A stretch of 64,000 nt of DNA from Saccharomonospora piscinae (GCF_005862235.1 NZ_VCEK01000001.1:682001-746000); one strand, 5' to 3'; shown: positions 20,665 to 31,417, numbered from the stretch's first letter. The notes: generated from the sequence alone by a model not told the origin. Translations and numbers: made by a program.

Positions 20665-22280
20665 TGGCGGAGCGGACGACCGTCGAGATCGTCGATCCCC
20701 GCCTGGCCGAAGCCGCCCGCGACAGGCTCGACTCGCTGGTGTCCGACCGCGTGGCGAGCAGGCTCACGGCGCGGGACGCGACCCTGTGGGGCCCGGACGC
20801 GGAGTCCGAGGCCGCCATCCGGCTGTCCTGGACCACGCTGCACAAGAGCTCCCGGCCGCTCATCGGCGAGATCGAGGCGCTGCGCGCGGAGCTGCGCTCG
20901 GAGGGCCTCGACCGCATCGTGCTCGCGGGCATGGGCGGCTCCTCCCTGGCGCCCGAGGTGATCACCGCAACCGAGGGCGTGGCACTGACGGTGCTCGACA
21001 CCACCGACCCCGGCCAGGTCGCGGACGCGCTCGCGGGTGACCTGGAACGCACGGTGCTGGTGGTGTCGTCGAAGTCGGGCACGACCGTCGAGACCGACAC
21101 TCACCGGCGCGTCTTCGCCGAGGCGTTCGCCGATTCCGGCATCGACGCCGCGAGCCGGATGATCGTCGTCACGGACCCGGGTTCGGCGCTGGCCGAGCTG
21201 GCCGAGTCGCAGGGCTACCGCCGCGTCTTCCTGGCCGATCCGGACGTCGGTGGCCGCTACTCCGCGCTCACCGCGTTCGGTCTCGTCCCCGCGGGGCTGG
21301 CCGGCGCCGACGTCGCCCGGCTGCTCGACCAGGCCGCCCTGCTGGCGGACGAGCTGGCCGCCGACTCACCGGACAACCCGGCGCTGCGGCTGGCCGCCGC
21401 GCTGGGCGCCGCCCACGACGCCGGAGCCGAGAAGGTCGTGCTGGCCGACACCGGCTCCGGGATCACCGGCTTCGGCGACTGGGCGGAGCAGCTCGTCGCG
21501 GAATCCACGGGCAAGCAGGGCACCGGGTTGCTGCCGGTCGTGGTGGAGGGCCCGCACGCTCCCGGCTACACCGATGCGGACGCCACCGCCACGGCGGTCG
21601 CGGTGGGACCGGCCGACGACGTCGCGGCGGTGGCCACGACCGGTCCGCTGGGCGCACAGTTCCTGCTCTGGGAGTACGCCGTCGCGGTGGCGGGCAGGCT
21701 GCTGGGGATCAACCCGTTCGACCAGCCCGACGTCGAGGCCGCGAAGAAGGCCGCGAGGACGCTGCTGGACAACCCGCAGGCGCTGACCGCGAGCGAGGAA
21801 CCGGCCGCCGTGATCGGCGCCGTCGAGGTCTACGGCAGCCTCGGCGCCGCGGCGCGCGGCACGCTGGGCGAGGTCCTGCGCGAGTTCGCCGGCGGAGTGG
21901 CCGACGGCGGCTACCTCGCCGTGCAGGCCTACCTCGACCGGCTCGACGACGCCTCCGCCTCACTGGTGCGAGGCGAGATCGCCCGGCGGACCGGTATACC
22001 GACGACCTTCGGCTGGGGGCCGCGGTTCCTGCACTCGACCGGCCAGTACCACAAGGGCGGCCACCGCAACGGCAGCTTCCTGCAGCTCACGGGAGCTGTG
22101 GAGGAGGACGTCGCCGTGCCGGGCCGTCCCTACACCCTGGGCACGTTGCAGCTCGCGCAGGCACTCGGTGACGCGCAGGTCCTGGCCGACACCGGCAGGC
22201 CCGTCCTGCGGCTGCACCTCACCGACCGGGCCGCGGGACTGGCCGACGTGGTCCGCGCTGTACAGGAGCTCACGCGATGA
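20664..22280 (+). CDS. pgi: Glucose-6-phosphate isomerase
   Basis: 538-aa SIS-fold enzyme interconverting glucose 6-phosphate and fructose 6-phosphate, linking glycolysis with the pentose phosphate pathway. Recognisable parts are [12 protein letters not shown], the phosphate-binding [12 protein letters not shown] and the late [15 protein letters not shown] with a catalytic-region His and Lys. ATG 20664 shares one base with the tal stop; the stop overlaps zwf (ATGA). Having pgi inside this operon lets fructose 6-phosphate from tkt/tal be recycled directly to zwf. Confidence 0.95.
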   Translation: MAERTTVEIVDPRLAEAARDRLDSLVSDRVASRLTARDATLWGPDAESEAAIRLSWTTLHKSSRPLIGEIEALRAELRSEGLDRIVLAGMGGSSLAPEVITATEGVALTVLDTTDPGQVADALAGDLERTVLVVSSKSGTTVETDTHRRVFAEAFADSGIDAASRMIVVTDPGSALAELAESQGYRRVFLADPDVGGRYSALTAFGLVPAGLAGADVARLLDQAALLADELAADSPDNPALRLAAALGAAHDAGAEKVVLADTGSGITGFGDWAEQLVAESTGKQGTGLLPVVVEGPHAPGYTDADATATAVAVGPADDVAAVATTGPLGAQFLLWEYAVAVAGRLLGINPFDQPDVEAAKKAARTLLDNPQALTASEEPAAVIGAVEVYGSLGAAARGTLGEVLREFAGGVADGGYLAVQAYLDRLDDASASLVRGEIARRTGIPTTFGWGPRFLHSTGQYHKGGHRNGSFLQLTGAVEEDVAVPGRPYTLGTLQLAQALGDAQVLADTGRPVLRLHLTDRAAGLADVVRAVQELTR

Positions 22281-23806
22281 GGCAAGGTTGGACCAATCCG
22301 CTGCGCGATCCCCGGGACAAGCGCCTGCCGAGGATCGCGGGGCCGTCGAGTCTCGTGATCTTCGGGGTCACCGGTGACCTGTCGCGCAAGAAGCTCATGC
22401 CCGCGATCTACGACCTCGCCAACCGTGGCCTGCTGCCCGCCGGGTTCTCCCTGATCGGTTTCGCCCGCCGGGACTGGGAGCACCAGGACTTCGGCCAGCA
22501 GGTTCACGACGCGGTGGCGGAGCACGCGCGGACCCCGTTCCGCGAGTCGGTCTGGAACCGGCTGGCCGAGGGAATCCGGTTCGTGCAGGGCTCGTTCGAC
22601 GACGACGACGCCTTCGACAACCTCGCCGCGACGGTGCGCGAGCTGACCGAGGAGCGCGGCACGGGCGGCAACACCGCGTTCTACCTCTCCATCCCGCCGT
22701 GGGCGTTCCCGGTGGTGACCAAGCAGCTCGCGCGGTGCGGACTGGCGGACTCCAGTGAGGACGTCTGGCGCCGCGTCGTGGTCGAGAAGCCGTTCGGGCA
22801 CGACCTGGCCAGCGCCAAGGAACTCAACGCCGTCGTCAACGACGTCTTCCCCGAGGAGTCGGTGTTTCGCATCGACCACTACCTCGGCAAGGAGACGGTG
22901 CAGAACATCCTGGCGCTGCGCTTCGCGAACCAGCTGTTCGAACCGCTGTGGAACGCGCAGCACGTCGACCACGTGCAGATCACGATGGCCGAGGACATCG
23001 GCCTCGGCGGGCGCGCCGGCTACTACGAGGGCATCGGCGCCGCGCGGGACGTGATCCAGAACCACCTGCTGCAGCTGCTCGCGCTCACCGCGATGGAGGA
23101 GCCGGTGTCGTTCGACCCGAAGGCGTTGCGCGCCGAGAAGGTGAAGGTGCTCGGCGCCACCACCGCCGAAGGGCCGTTCGACGAGACCACGGCGCGCGGC
23201 CAGTACACCGGCGGCTGGCAGGGCGGCAAGAAGGTGCCGGGCCTGCATCAGGAACAGGGGTTCTCGAAGGCGTCCACCACCGAGACCTACGCCGCCGTGA
23301 CGTTGCAGGTCCGCAACCGCCGGTGGGCGGGCGTGCCGTTCTACCTGCGCTCGGGCAAGCGGCTCGGCCGGAGGGTGACCGAGGTGGCGGTGGTCTTCAA
23401 ACGGGCACCGCATCTGCCGTTCGACTCGACGTCCACCGAGGAACTGGGCGAGAACGCGCTGGTGATCCGCGTGCAGCCGGACGAGGGCGTGACGTTGCGA
23501 TTCGGGTCCAAGGTGCCGGGAACGCTCATGGAGGTCCGCGACGTCACGATGGACTTCGGCTACGGCCACGCGTTCACGGAGAGTTCGCCGGAGGCCTACG
23601 AGCGCCTGATCCTCGATGTCCTGCTGGGCGAGCCGTCGCTGTTCCCCGGCAACGAGGAGGTCGAGCTGTCGTGGCTCATCCTCGACCCGGTGCTGGAGCA
23701 CTGGGCGAAGCTCGGAACACCGGAACCCTACGAGCCCGGCTCGTGGGGTCCGCCGTCGGCGAGGGAGATGCTGAACCGCACGGGCCGTCACTGGAGGCGT
23801 CCGTGA
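22277..23806 (+). CDS. zwf: Glucose-6-phosphate 1-dehydrogenase
   Basis: 509-aa NADP-dependent enzyme catalysing the first oxidative step of the pentose phosphate pathway. The dinucleotide fold is [20 protein letters not shown] near the N-terminus and the substrate motif [13 protein letters not shown] holds the conserved His and Lys. Start ATG 22277 overlaps the pgi stop. Odd point: the last codons and the TGA stop (23796-23806) fall inside the first unit of a 72-bp tandem repeat, so the C-terminus (RRP) is repeat-derived. Confidence 0.97.
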   Translation: MRQGWTNPLRDPRDKRLPRIAGPSSLVIFGVTGDLSRKKLMPAIYDLANRGLLPAGFSLIGFARRDWEHQDFGQQVHDAVAEHARTPFRESVWNRLAEGIRFVQGSFDDDDAFDNLAATVRELTEERGTGGNTAFYLSIPPWAFPVVTKQLARCGLADSSEDVWRRVVVEKPFGHDLASAKELNAVVNDVFPEESVFRIDHYLGKETVQNILALRFANQLFEPLWNAQHVDHVQITMAEDIGLGGRAGYYEGIGAARDVIQNHLLQLLALTAMEEPVSFDPKALRAEKVKVLGATTAEGPFDETTARGQYTGGWQGGKKVPGLHQEQGFSKASTTETYAAVTLQVRNRRWAGVPFYLRSGKRLGRRVTEVAVVFKRAPHLPFDSTSTEELGENALVIRVQPDEGVTLRFGSKVPGTLMEVRDVTMDFGYGHAFTESSPEAYERLILDVLLGEPSLFPGNEEVELSWLILDPVLEHWAKLGTPEPYEPGSWGPPSAREMLNRTGRHWRRP

Positions 23807-24107
23807 CGGACACTCGCCGGGCCGTCATGGGCACCGACCGGGTGCGGGTGCCCCGCACAACACCGAAGGCGTCCGTGACGGACACTCACTGGGCCGTCAT
23901 GGACGCCGACCGGGTGCGGGTGCCCCGCACAACACCGAAGGCGTCCGTGACGGACACTCACTGGGCCATCACGGACGCCGACCGGGTACGGGTGCCCCGC
24001 ACAACACCGAAGGCGTCCGTGACGGACACTCGCCGGGCCATCACGGACGCCGACCGGGTGCGGGTGCCCCGCAAGGCACCGAAGGCGTCCGTCACGGACA
24101 CCCTGGC
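23796..24107. repeat. 72-bp direct tandem repeat array (4 full units plus a partial) between zwf and opcA
   Basis: Units begin at 23796, 23868, 23940 and 24012, exactly 72 bp apart, with a degenerate fifth start at 24084. Each opens GGCGTCCGTGACGGACAC and ends CCCCGCACAACACCGAA or similar. Two hairpins recur: GTGCGGG-tgc-CCCGCAC in each unit, and GGCGTCCGTGA pairing with TCACGGACGCC in units 3 and 4 (23940-23950 with 23969-23979). Divergence between units is a few bases, clustered at the same sites. It fills nearly all of the 319-bp zwf-opcA gap inside the operon. No coding function is assigned, though the period is 24 codons and no stops occur in several frames. Confidence 0.93.
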
Positions 24108-24125
24108 TCAACACAGGAGACTTCG

Positions 24126-25262
24126 ATGATCATCGATCTGCCGTCGACCTCGACGTCGCAGTTGAACAAGAAACTCGTCGAGATCCGCGAGCGGGGCGGC
24201 GCGGTGGCCCTGGGGCGGGTGCTCACGCTGGTGATCGCGGCGGAGGACGACGACCACCTTGAGGACGCCGTCGACGCCGCCAACGAGGCGAGTCGCGAAC
24301 ACCCGTCCCGGGTGATCGTGGTGGCGAAGGGCGCGCGCACGGCCGCGCCGCGCATCGACGGCCAGATCCGGGTGGGCGGCGACGCGGGCGCCAGCGACGT
24401 CATCGTGCTGCGCCTGTACGGCCCGTTGGCGAACCAGGGTCGCAGCGCGGTGGTGCCGTTGTTGTTGCCGGACACGCCCACCGTCACGTGGTGGCCCGGC
24501 AAGGGACCGAAGTCGCCGTCCGAGGACCAGCTGGGCCAGCTCGCCCAGCGACGGATCACCGACTCGGCCGCGGAGGCCAACCCCATCCGCGCGCTCACCA
24601 CCCGCAGTAAGTCCTATGTGGATGGTGACACGGACCTGGCGTGGACGCGGCTGACGAACTGGCGAGCCCAACTGGTCGCGGCGCTGGACCTGCCTCCGCA
24701 CGAACGAGTCACGGGCGCGTCGGTGCGGGGGGAGGCGGATTCCCCGTCGACCGAGCTGCTGGCCGGGTGGCTGGCCGAGTACCTGCGGGTGCCGGTGAAG
24801 CGCATCAAGACCTCGGAGGCGCAGGGCATCGTGGCGGTGCGGCTGGAGCGGCCGTCGGGCGCGATCGAGCTGTACCGGCCCGACGGCAAGACCGGCACGC
24901 TCACACAGCCCGGGCAGCCGACGCGACGGGTCGCCCTGCAGCGCAGGGACAACCGCGACTGCCTGGTCGAGGAACTGCGCAGGCTCGACGCCGACGAGGT
25001 GTACGAGGCGTCCCTGCGCGGACTGTCCAAACTCGCACCCGCACGCCCGCCGTCCGGTGGCCGCAAGGACACAGCGACGGCGAAGGCGACGAAGGCGGCG
25101 AAGGCGAAACCTTCGGCGGCCGCGCCGGCCAAGACAGAAGCGGCCAAGACAAACGCGGCCAAGGCAGGCGCGTCGAAGGCAGGCGCGTCGAAGGCCGGCG
25201 CGTCGAAGCGGACGACGTCGCGGGGCCGCAAGGCGAACACCACCCCGGAGGCGAACGCATGA
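24126..25262 (+). CDS. opcA: OpcA, glucose-6-phosphate dehydrogenase assembly/activator protein
   Basis: 378 aa. OpcA activates or helps assemble Zwf in cyanobacteria and actinobacteria and sits next to zwf. The core (residues 1-310) has MIIDLPSTSTSQLNKKL and the family block LLLPDTPTVTWWPGKGP. Residues about 315-378 form an unusual Lys/Ala-rich tail with repeated KAGAS units, resembling histone-like tails. ATG 24126 has AGGAGA 5 nt upstream. The stop overlaps pgl (ATGA). It is separated from zwf by the 72-bp repeat array. Confidence 0.95.
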   Translation: MIIDLPSTSTSQLNKKLVEIRERGGAVALGRVLTLVIAAEDDDHLEDAVDAANEASREHPSRVIVVAKGARTAAPRIDGQIRVGGDAGASDVIVLRLYGPLANQGRSAVVPLLLPDTPTVTWWPGKGPKSPSEDQLGQLAQRRITDSAAEANPIRALTTRSKSYVDGDTDLAWTRLTNWRAQLVAALDLPPHERVTGASVRGEADSPSTELLAGWLAEYLRVPVKRIKTSEAQGIVAVRLERPSGAIELYRPDGKTGTLTQPGQPTRRVALQRRDNRDCLVEELRRLDADEVYEASLRGLSKLAPARPPSGGRKDTATAKATKAAKAKPSAAAPAKTEAAKTNAAKAGASKAGASKAGASKRTTSRGRKANTTPEANA

Positions 25263-26053
25263 GCGGCACTGAGACGCGCGACCACGAGCCCACCGTGGTG
25301 GTGCATCCGGACGGCGACGTGCTCGCGGCGGCCGCCGCCGCACGGTTGATCTCGACGCTGGCGGACGTCCAGGCCCGGACCGGGTCGGCCTCGGTGGTCC
25401 TGACCGGGGGCGGCACCGGCATCGCCGTGCTGGACCAGGTGCGGCGCAGCCCCGCCCGCGACGCGGTGGACTGGTCGAACCTCGACGTCTACTGGGGCGA
25501 CGAGCGGTTCGTGCCCGCCGACGACGACGAGCGCAACGAGAAGCAGGCGAGGGCGGCGCTGCTCGACCACGTCGCGGTGGACGAGGCCCGCGTGCATCCC
25601 ATGCCGGCCTCCGACGGTGAGTTCGGCGACGACCCGGACGCCGCCGCCGCGGGCTACGCCGCCGTCCTGGCGGCCGACGCCCGTGCGGCGGGCGGTGCCA
25701 CCGGCGCGGCCCAGGTGCCCGCGTTCGACGTCCTGTTACTGGGGGTCGGTGGCGAGGGTCACACCGCGTCGATCTTCCCGTCGTCCCCCGCTGCCGAGGA
25801 GAGCCGGGCGGCCGTCGTCGCGGTACGGGAATGTCCCAAGCCCCCGCCGACCCGGCTGTCGCTCACCTTCCCCGCGTTGCGCGCGGCCGAGCAGGTGTGG
25901 CTGCTCACCGCGGGCGAGAGCAAGGCCGACGCGGTGGCGCTGGCGCTGGGCGGGGCCGACGAGATCAGCCTCCCGGCTGCGGGCGCGCAGGGCAGAAGCC
26001 GGACCGTGTGGCTGCTCGACCGGGCTGCCGCGAGCAGGGCGATTCGTCGCTGA
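25259..26053 (+). CDS. pgl: 6-phosphogluconolactonase
   Basis: 264-aa enzyme hydrolysing 6-phosphogluconolactone, the second oxidative step. It shows the NagB-like pattern SVVLTGGGTGIAVLDQV, WGDERFVPADDDERN and the catalytic-site LLLGVGGEGHTASIFP. ATG 25259 overlaps the opcA stop. It is the last gene of the PPP operon; 135 bp follow before the histidine kinase. Confidence 0.95.
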   Translation: MSGTETRDHEPTVVVHPDGDVLAAAAAARLISTLADVQARTGSASVVLTGGGTGIAVLDQVRRSPARDAVDWSNLDVYWGDERFVPADDDERNEKQARAALLDHVAVDEARVHPMPASDGEFGDDPDAAAAGYAAVLAADARAAGGATGAAQVPAFDVLLLGVGGEGHTASIFPSSPAAEESRAAVVAVRECPKPPPTRLSLTFPALRAAEQVWLLTAGESKADAVALALGGADEISLPAAGAQGRSRTVWLLDRAAASRAIRR

Positions 26054-26142
26054 CACTCCCGTTTCGGGTCGCTGACGGCGACGTGTCCGGCACGTTTCGT
26101 TGCAACCGCACACGGCCCAGGGGTTGCGCTGGTCTACGCCCC

Positions 26143-26160
26143 CACAGAAACCTCTCTGTG
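26143..26160. promoter_or_regulatory. candidate operator upstream of the histidine kinase
   Basis: A perfect CACAGA-N6-TCTGTG dyad lies 28 bp before the kinase start. It could bind a dimeric regulator; nothing in the window identifies which. Confidence 0.3.
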
Positions 26161-26188
26161 TCGAGTCCACAAGACGAGAGGTCGAACT

Positions 26189-27400
26189 ATGACCACACAG
26201 GGAATCTCCCTCGCCGGGGTCCCGGTCACCGGCCCTGGCACGGGGACCGCGGACCCACCGCGGGAGGGCACCGCAGGACTTGCCGGTCTGTCCCGGATCT
26301 TTTCGAGACACCGGGCTCTGCGGGGAGTGGGGGCGGATCTCGCCTTCGTCGTCATCGCCGTCCTCGACGTGTGGCTGGTGATTCCGCAGGAGGCGCCGTC
26401 GTACTCCATCTACCTGTCCGCGGCGAGCTGCGTGGCCCTGCTGCTGCGCCGCAAGCTGCCGTTCACGGCGGTGGTGCTGGCGGTGCCCGGGTTCTTCGCG
26501 GGCTGGGCGCAACTGGCCGCGATGTTCGCGCTGGGATCTCTGGCGCGCCGCAAGCAGTTCCACTGGCACATGTGGGTCGGCGCGGGCCTGGTGTGGCTGA
26601 GCAGGTTCGTGCTGTGGCCGTTCTCCGAGTTCGCGGAACTCGGCTGGCGCATGCACATCCTCGACGCCATCTACGGCGTCATCGTGGCCGGGATGCCGGT
26701 CGCCATCGGCCTGCTGATCGGCGCGCGGTCCGAACTCGCCGCGCGGCTGAGCGAACTGGCCCAGAGCCGCGACCGGGAACGGCAGCTGCACACCCAGGCG
26801 GTCAGGGCGGAGGAACGCGCGCGACTCGCACGGGAGATGCACGACGTGGTGTCCCACGACATCACGCTCATCGCGATGCAGGCCGGCGTGCTGTCGGCCG
26901 CCGAAGTCGACGCGGAGTCGCGCAAGACGGCCGACACCATCCGCACACTCAGTACCCGCACGCTGGAGGAACTACGCGGGCTGGTGGGTGTGCTGCGAGC
27001 CGGAGCCGACATGGCGAGCCAGGCGGACCTGAGTGACCTCGACGACCTCGTGCGTCACTCCGGTGTGCCGGTGCGGGTCACGGTGGAGAACCTGCCGACG
27101 ACCCTGTCACCGCCGGTGTCGGCCGCCGCCTACCGCACCGTGCAGGAGGCCCTGACCAACGTCCGCAAACACGCCCCCGGCGCGACCGCGTTCGTGCAGG
27201 TGAGCGCCACGTGCGACACGGTGTGCGTCGAGGTCCGCAACGACCGGCCCCGCGCGCGCCGCAACCCCGCACTGCCCAACGGCGGCGGCTACGGCCTCGC
27301 CGGACTGGCCGAACGAGCCAAGCTGCTGGGTGGCACGTTCGAGCGGGGCGCCACCGCCGACGGCGGTTTCCGCGTGCTCGCCCGCTATCCGTTCGATTGA
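26189..27400 (+). CDS. Orphan sensor histidine kinase (HisKA_3/NarL-partner type)
   Basis: 403 aa. After about 45 hydrophilic residues come five to six predicted helices (50-180) with no large sensor loop, then a coiled stretch and the dimerisation/phosphoacceptor helix with H218 in AREMHDVVSHDITLI. The ATPase domain has the N-box VQEALTNVRKHA and the G-box GGGYGLAGLAERA. Such kinases normally pair with a LuxR-type response regulator, but none is adjacent. ATG 26189 follows GAGAGG. The signal is unknown. Confidence 0.9.
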   Translation: MTTQGISLAGVPVTGPGTGTADPPREGTAGLAGLSRIFSRHRALRGVGADLAFVVIAVLDVWLVIPQEAPSYSIYLSAASCVALLLRRKLPFTAVVLAVPGFFAGWAQLAAMFALGSLARRKQFHWHMWVGAGLVWLSRFVLWPFSEFAELGWRMHILDAIYGVIVAGMPVAIGLLIGARSELAARLSELAQSRDRERQLHTQAVRAEERARLAREMHDVVSHDITLIAMQAGVLSAAEVDAESRKTADTIRTLSTRTLEELRGLVGVLRAGADMASQADLSDLDDLVRHSGVPVRVTVENLPTTLSPPVSAAAYRTVQEALTNVRKHAPGATAFVQVSATCDTVCVEVRNDRPRARRNPALPNGGGYGLAGLAERAKLLGGTFERGATADGGFRVLARYPFD

Positions 27401-27476
27401 CCGCGAAGGCCATTTTTCCTGTGATAGTGAAGGCCACCTTTCCCTGCGGCTGATGCAGGAAAGGTGGCCTTCGCGG
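27401..27476. terminator. Three-arm inverted repeat with two competing hairpins between kinase and rbpA
   Basis: Arm A (27401-27421) can pair with arm C (27456-27476) in 21 bp including two U-G pairs. Arm B (27429-27447) can pair with arm C (27455-27472) in 18 bp with one bulged C and a 7-nt loop. The pairings exclude each other. The core reads GAAGGCCACCTTTCC. It lies between convergent stops and is probably a terminator; it also looks like a dispersed repeat family member. Confidence 0.75.
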
Positions 27477-27496
27477 CGAACGGACCCGGTGGACGC

Positions 27497-27838
27497 TCAG
27501 CCCTCGCGACGGCGGCGCAGCCGTTCGAGGGCCTCGGCCAGGATCGCCTCGCCGTCGGCGTCGCTGCGGCGTTCCTTCACGTACGCCAGGTGGGACTTGT
27601 ACGGCTCCGTCCGGGGAGCCGCGGGAGGATTCGCCTCGTCCTGCCCACCGGGCAGTCCGCAGCGCGGGCAGTCCCACTCCTCCGGAACCTCCGCGTCCAT
27701 CGAGAACGACACCCGCGACTCGTGCCCGTGTGCGCACCAGTACGAGATCCGACGGCGCGGAGCGGACTCCCCACGCTCCGTCTCACCGGACGGGCCCGCC
27801 CCGATCCGCGTGCCTCGAATCGCGTTACCGCCAACCAT
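27497..27838 (-). CDS. rbpA: RNA polymerase-binding protein RbpA
   Basis: 113 aa. RbpA binds the principal sigma factor and core polymerase and stabilises open complexes in actinobacteria. It shows the N-terminal tail with IRGTRIG, the core zinc-ribbon ligands in YWCAHGHE and WDCPRCG, and the C-terminal sigma-interacting segment THLAYVKERRS-like (here SHLAYVKERRSDADGEAIL). ATG at 27838 follows GGTGGGGTGAG. It lies downstream of secG on the same strand with 53 bp between. Confidence 0.93.
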   Translation of the reverse strand: MVGGNAIRGTRIGAGPSGETERGESAPRRRISYWCAHGHESRVSFSMDAEVPEEWDCPRCGLPGGQDEANPPAAPRTEPYKSHLAYVKERRSDADGEAILAEALERLRRRREG

Positions 27839-27891
27839 GAATACTCACCCCACCAGAGAGTTGACGCACGCTATCCGCACGCCAGCGTCGA

Positions 27892-28122
27892 TCAGAGTTT
27901 CACCAGCAGGCCGAGCCCCACGATGGCGATCACCCACACCGCCCCGAGACCGAGCGTGATGCGGTCGAGGTTCTTCTCGGCCACGCTCGATCCCGACAGA
28001 CTCGACTGCGTCCCGCCACCGAACAGGGACGACAGCCCGCCGCCCCGGCCCCGGTGCAACAGCACCGCGCCGATGAGCAACACGCTGGTGACGATCAACA
28101 AGATTTGCAGGAACAGTTCCAT
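27892..28122 (-). CDS. secG: Preprotein translocase subunit SecG
   Basis: 76-aa protein with two membrane helices (MELFLQILLIVTSVLLIGAV and the C-terminal ITLGLGAVWVIAIVGLGLLV) joined by a Gly/Ser loop with LLHRGRGGGLSSLFGGG, the SecG signature. It is the small accessory subunit of SecYEG. ATG 28122 follows GAGGA. The position after tpiA is conserved across actinobacteria. Confidence 0.95.
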   Translation of the reverse strand: MELFLQILLIVTSVLLIGAVLLHRGRGGGLSSLFGGGTQSSLSGSSVAEKNLDRITLGLGAVWVIAIVGLGLLVKL

Positions 28123-28182
28123 GTCATCCTCTGTGTACTGCGTGTGGCGGGCGCTACCAGGGTAGCGCAAACCCCGCCGACG

Positions 28183-28965
28183 TCACGGGAGCGGGCCACC
28201 GGCCGCCAGCGCGCACAGCTTGGTGAACTCCTCGCCGTCGAGGCTGGCCCCTCCGACGAGCGCGCCGTCGATGTTGTCGCACTTGACGAGTTCGGCGACG
28301 TTGCCCGACTTGACCGAACCGCCGTAGAGCACCCGCACCCGTTCGGCGAGGTCACCGTACTTCTCGGCCAGGGCCGACCGCAGGGCGGCGCACACCTCCT
28401 CGGCGTCGGCCGGGGTGGCGACGCGGCCCGTGCCGATCGCCCACACGGGCTCGTAGGCCACCACCACGTCACCGGCCTGCTCGGCCTTGAGGCCCTTGAG
28501 TGCGGCGATGAGCTGCGAGGTCGTGTGCTCGATGTGACCGCCTGCCTCCCGCACGTCCAGGTTCTCCCCCACGCACACGATGGGAGTGAGCCCGGCCTTG
28601 AGGGCGGCGCGGGTCTTCTTGTTCACGACCTCGTCGGTCTCCTCGTGGTACTGGCGCCGCTCGGAGTGCCCGACGACGACGTGGGTACACCCCAGCTTGG
28701 CCAGCATCGGCCCCGACACGTCGCCGGTGTAAGCGCCGGAGTCGTGCGGCGAGAGGTCCTGCGCCCCGTAGGTGAGCAGGAGTTTGTCGCCGTCGACCAG
28801 CGTCTGCACGCTGCGGATGTCGGTAAACGGCGGCAGCACCGTGACGTCGACCTTGGCGTAGTACTTCTCCGGCAGCGAGAACGCGATCTTCTGCACCAGG
28901 GCGATGGCCTCGAGGTGGTTGAGGTTCATCTTCCAGTTGCCTGCGATCAGCGGCTTGCGGGCCAT
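28183..28965 (-). CDS. tpiA: Triosephosphate isomerase
   Basis: 260-aa TIM-barrel enzyme interconverting dihydroxyacetone phosphate and glyceraldehyde 3-phosphate. Active-site elements are N-K near the start (AGNWKMN), His in [12 protein letters not shown], the catalytic Glu in [13 protein letters not shown] and the phosphate loop [12 protein letters not shown] 28965 shares one base with the pgk stop. Third enzyme gene of the gap-pgk-tpiA operon. Confidence 0.97.
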   Translation of the reverse strand: MARKPLIAGNWKMNLNHLEAIALVQKIAFSLPEKYYAKVDVTVLPPFTDIRSVQTLVDGDKLLLTYGAQDLSPHDSGAYTGDVSGPMLAKLGCTHVVVGHSERRQYHEETDEVVNKKTRAALKAGLTPIVCVGENLDVREAGGHIEHTTSQLIAALKGLKAEQAGDVVVAYEPVWAIGTGRVATPADAEEVCAALRSALAEKYGDLAERVRVLYGGSVKSGNVAELVKCDNIDGALVGGASLDGEEFTKLCALAAGGPLP

Positions 28966-30173
28966 CAGCGCTCCTCACTCAACACGGCGACGCCGGGCAG
29001 GTCCTTGCCCTCCAGGTACTCCAGCGAGGCGCCGCCGCCGGTGGAGATGTGGGAGAACCCGTCCTCGGGCAGGCCCAGCACGCGCACCGCGGCGGCCGAG
29101 TCCCCGCCGCCGACGACGCTGAACGCCTCCGACTCGGCGATGGCCGACGCCACCGCCCGGGTGCCCTCCGCGAACGGCGCCAGCTCGAACACACCCATCG
29201 GGCCGTTCCAGAACAGCGTGCCCGCGTCGCGCACGGCCGCTCCGAACGCGGCCACCGTCTCGGGCCCGATGTCGAGGCCCAGCCACCCGTCCTCGATGCC
29301 GGTCACCGGCACCGTCCGGGTGGCGGCGTCGGCGGAGAACGCGTCGGCCACCACGACGTCCACGGGCAGCACGAGCTTGTCACCCGCCTCGGCCAGCAGC
29401 CTCCGGCAGGTGTCGACCATGTCCTGTTCCAGCAGCGAGGAACCGACACCGTGTCCCTGGGCGGCCAGGAACGTGAAGCACATCCCGCCGCCCACGAGCA
29501 GCCGGTCGACCTTGGGCAGCAGCGCCTCGATGACGGCGAGCTTGTCCGACACCTTCGAGCCGCCGAGCACGACCGCGTAGGGGCGCCGCGGGTCGCCCGT
29601 GAGCGTCCGCAGTACCTCCAGCTCGGCCAGCACCAGCCCGCCCGCGTAGGCGGGCAGCACGCGCGCGACGTCGTAGACCGACGCCTGCTTGCGGTGCACG
29701 ACGCCGAAGCCGTCGGAGACGAACGCGCCGTCCTCGCCCACCAGCGCGGCCAGCTCCGCGGCCAGTCCGGCCCGCTCCGCCTCGGCTTTGCTGGTCTCCC
29801 TGGCGTCGAAGCGTACGTTCTCCAGCAGCACCACGCCGCCGTCGCCGAGCGCGCCGACGGCGGAGCGCGCCGACTCGCCGACCACGTCGCCCGCCAGCGT
29901 CACCTCGGTCCCGAGCAGCTCGCCGAGCCGGGTGGCGACCGGGCGCAGCGAGTACGCCGGGTCGGGCGCGCCCTTGGGCCTGCCGAGATGTGCCGCCACG
30001 ACGACGCGCGCCCCGGCCTCCGTCAGCCTGCGGAGGGTGGGCAGCGCGGCCCGCACGCGGCCGTCGTCCGTGATCCGGTCCCCGTCGAGCGGGACGTTGA
30101 GGTCGGCGCGCACCAGCACGCGCCGACCGGACACGCCCTCGCCGAGCAGGTCGTCGAGAGTCTTCACCGCCAT
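28965..30173 (-). CDS. pgk: Phosphoglycerate kinase
   Basis: 402-aa glycolytic kinase producing ATP from 1,3-bisphosphoglycerate. The signature [14 protein letters not shown], the hinge and [20 protein letters not shown], and the nucleotide site GGGDSAAAV near the C-terminus are all present. It starts 4 bp after the gap stop and overlaps tpiA by one base. Length is normal for the family. Confidence 0.97.
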   Translation of the reverse strand: MAVKTLDDLLGEGVSGRRVLVRADLNVPLDGDRITDDGRVRAALPTLRRLTEAGARVVVAAHLGRPKGAPDPAYSLRPVATRLGELLGTEVTLAGDVVGESARSAVGALGDGGVVLLENVRFDARETSKAEAERAGLAAELAALVGEDGAFVSDGFGVVHRKQASVYDVARVLPAYAGGLVLAELEVLRTLTGDPRRPYAVVLGGSKVSDKLAVIEALLPKVDRLLVGGGMCFTFLAAQGHGVGSSLLEQDMVDTCRRLLAEAGDKLVLPVDVVVADAFSADAATRTVPVTGIEDGWLGLDIGPETVAAFGAAVRDAGTLFWNGPMGVFELAPFAEGTRAVASAIAESEAFSVVGGGDSAAAVRVLGLPEDGFSHISTGGGASLEYLEGKDLPGVAVLSEER

Positions 30174-30177
30174 GTCG

Positions 30178-31239
<1,062 letters not shown>

Positions 31240-31248
31240 TCACCAGCC

Positions 31249-31254
31249 ACCCTA
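31249..31254 (-). promoter_or_regulatory. candidate -10 element of the gap promoter
   Basis: On the minus strand TAGGGT lies about 67 bp before the gap start. The leader contains a GCCCGGCC/GGCCGGGC inverted repeat (31206-31223). No clear -35 is seen. Confidence 0.35.
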
Positions 31255-31371
31255 GCGTGCTGGCCAGCGAGTATCCGAGTACCCCGGCAGGAGATGCGGC
31301 CCACCCCCGCCGAACAGGCGAATCGATTAAGAAGTCCGGGTCACAACACCCTCGCGGCTCCCGGAATGTGG

Positions 31372-31408
31372 GACGCGGCCCGGAGCGTCCGGGGCTCCGG
31401 GCCGCGTC
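31372..31408 (-). terminator. Terminator downstream of the SRPBCC gene
   Basis: A perfect 15-bp stem (GACGCGGCCCGGAGC with its complement, 31372-31386 and 31394-31408) has a 7-nt loop. It starts 10 bp past the SRPBCC stop and isolates that gene from the gap promoter. Confidence 0.75.
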
Positions 31409-31417
31409 GTGAACGGG

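Noticed and set aside
23796-24107. CRISPR array
   Set aside because: Units are contiguous direct repeats without unique spacers and no cas genes are present. The same holds for the 21-bp arrays.
23788-24114. Minus-strand frame with 24-residue repeats between zwf and opcA
   Set aside because: Consequence of a 72-bp (24-codon) DNA repeat without stops; no start signal.
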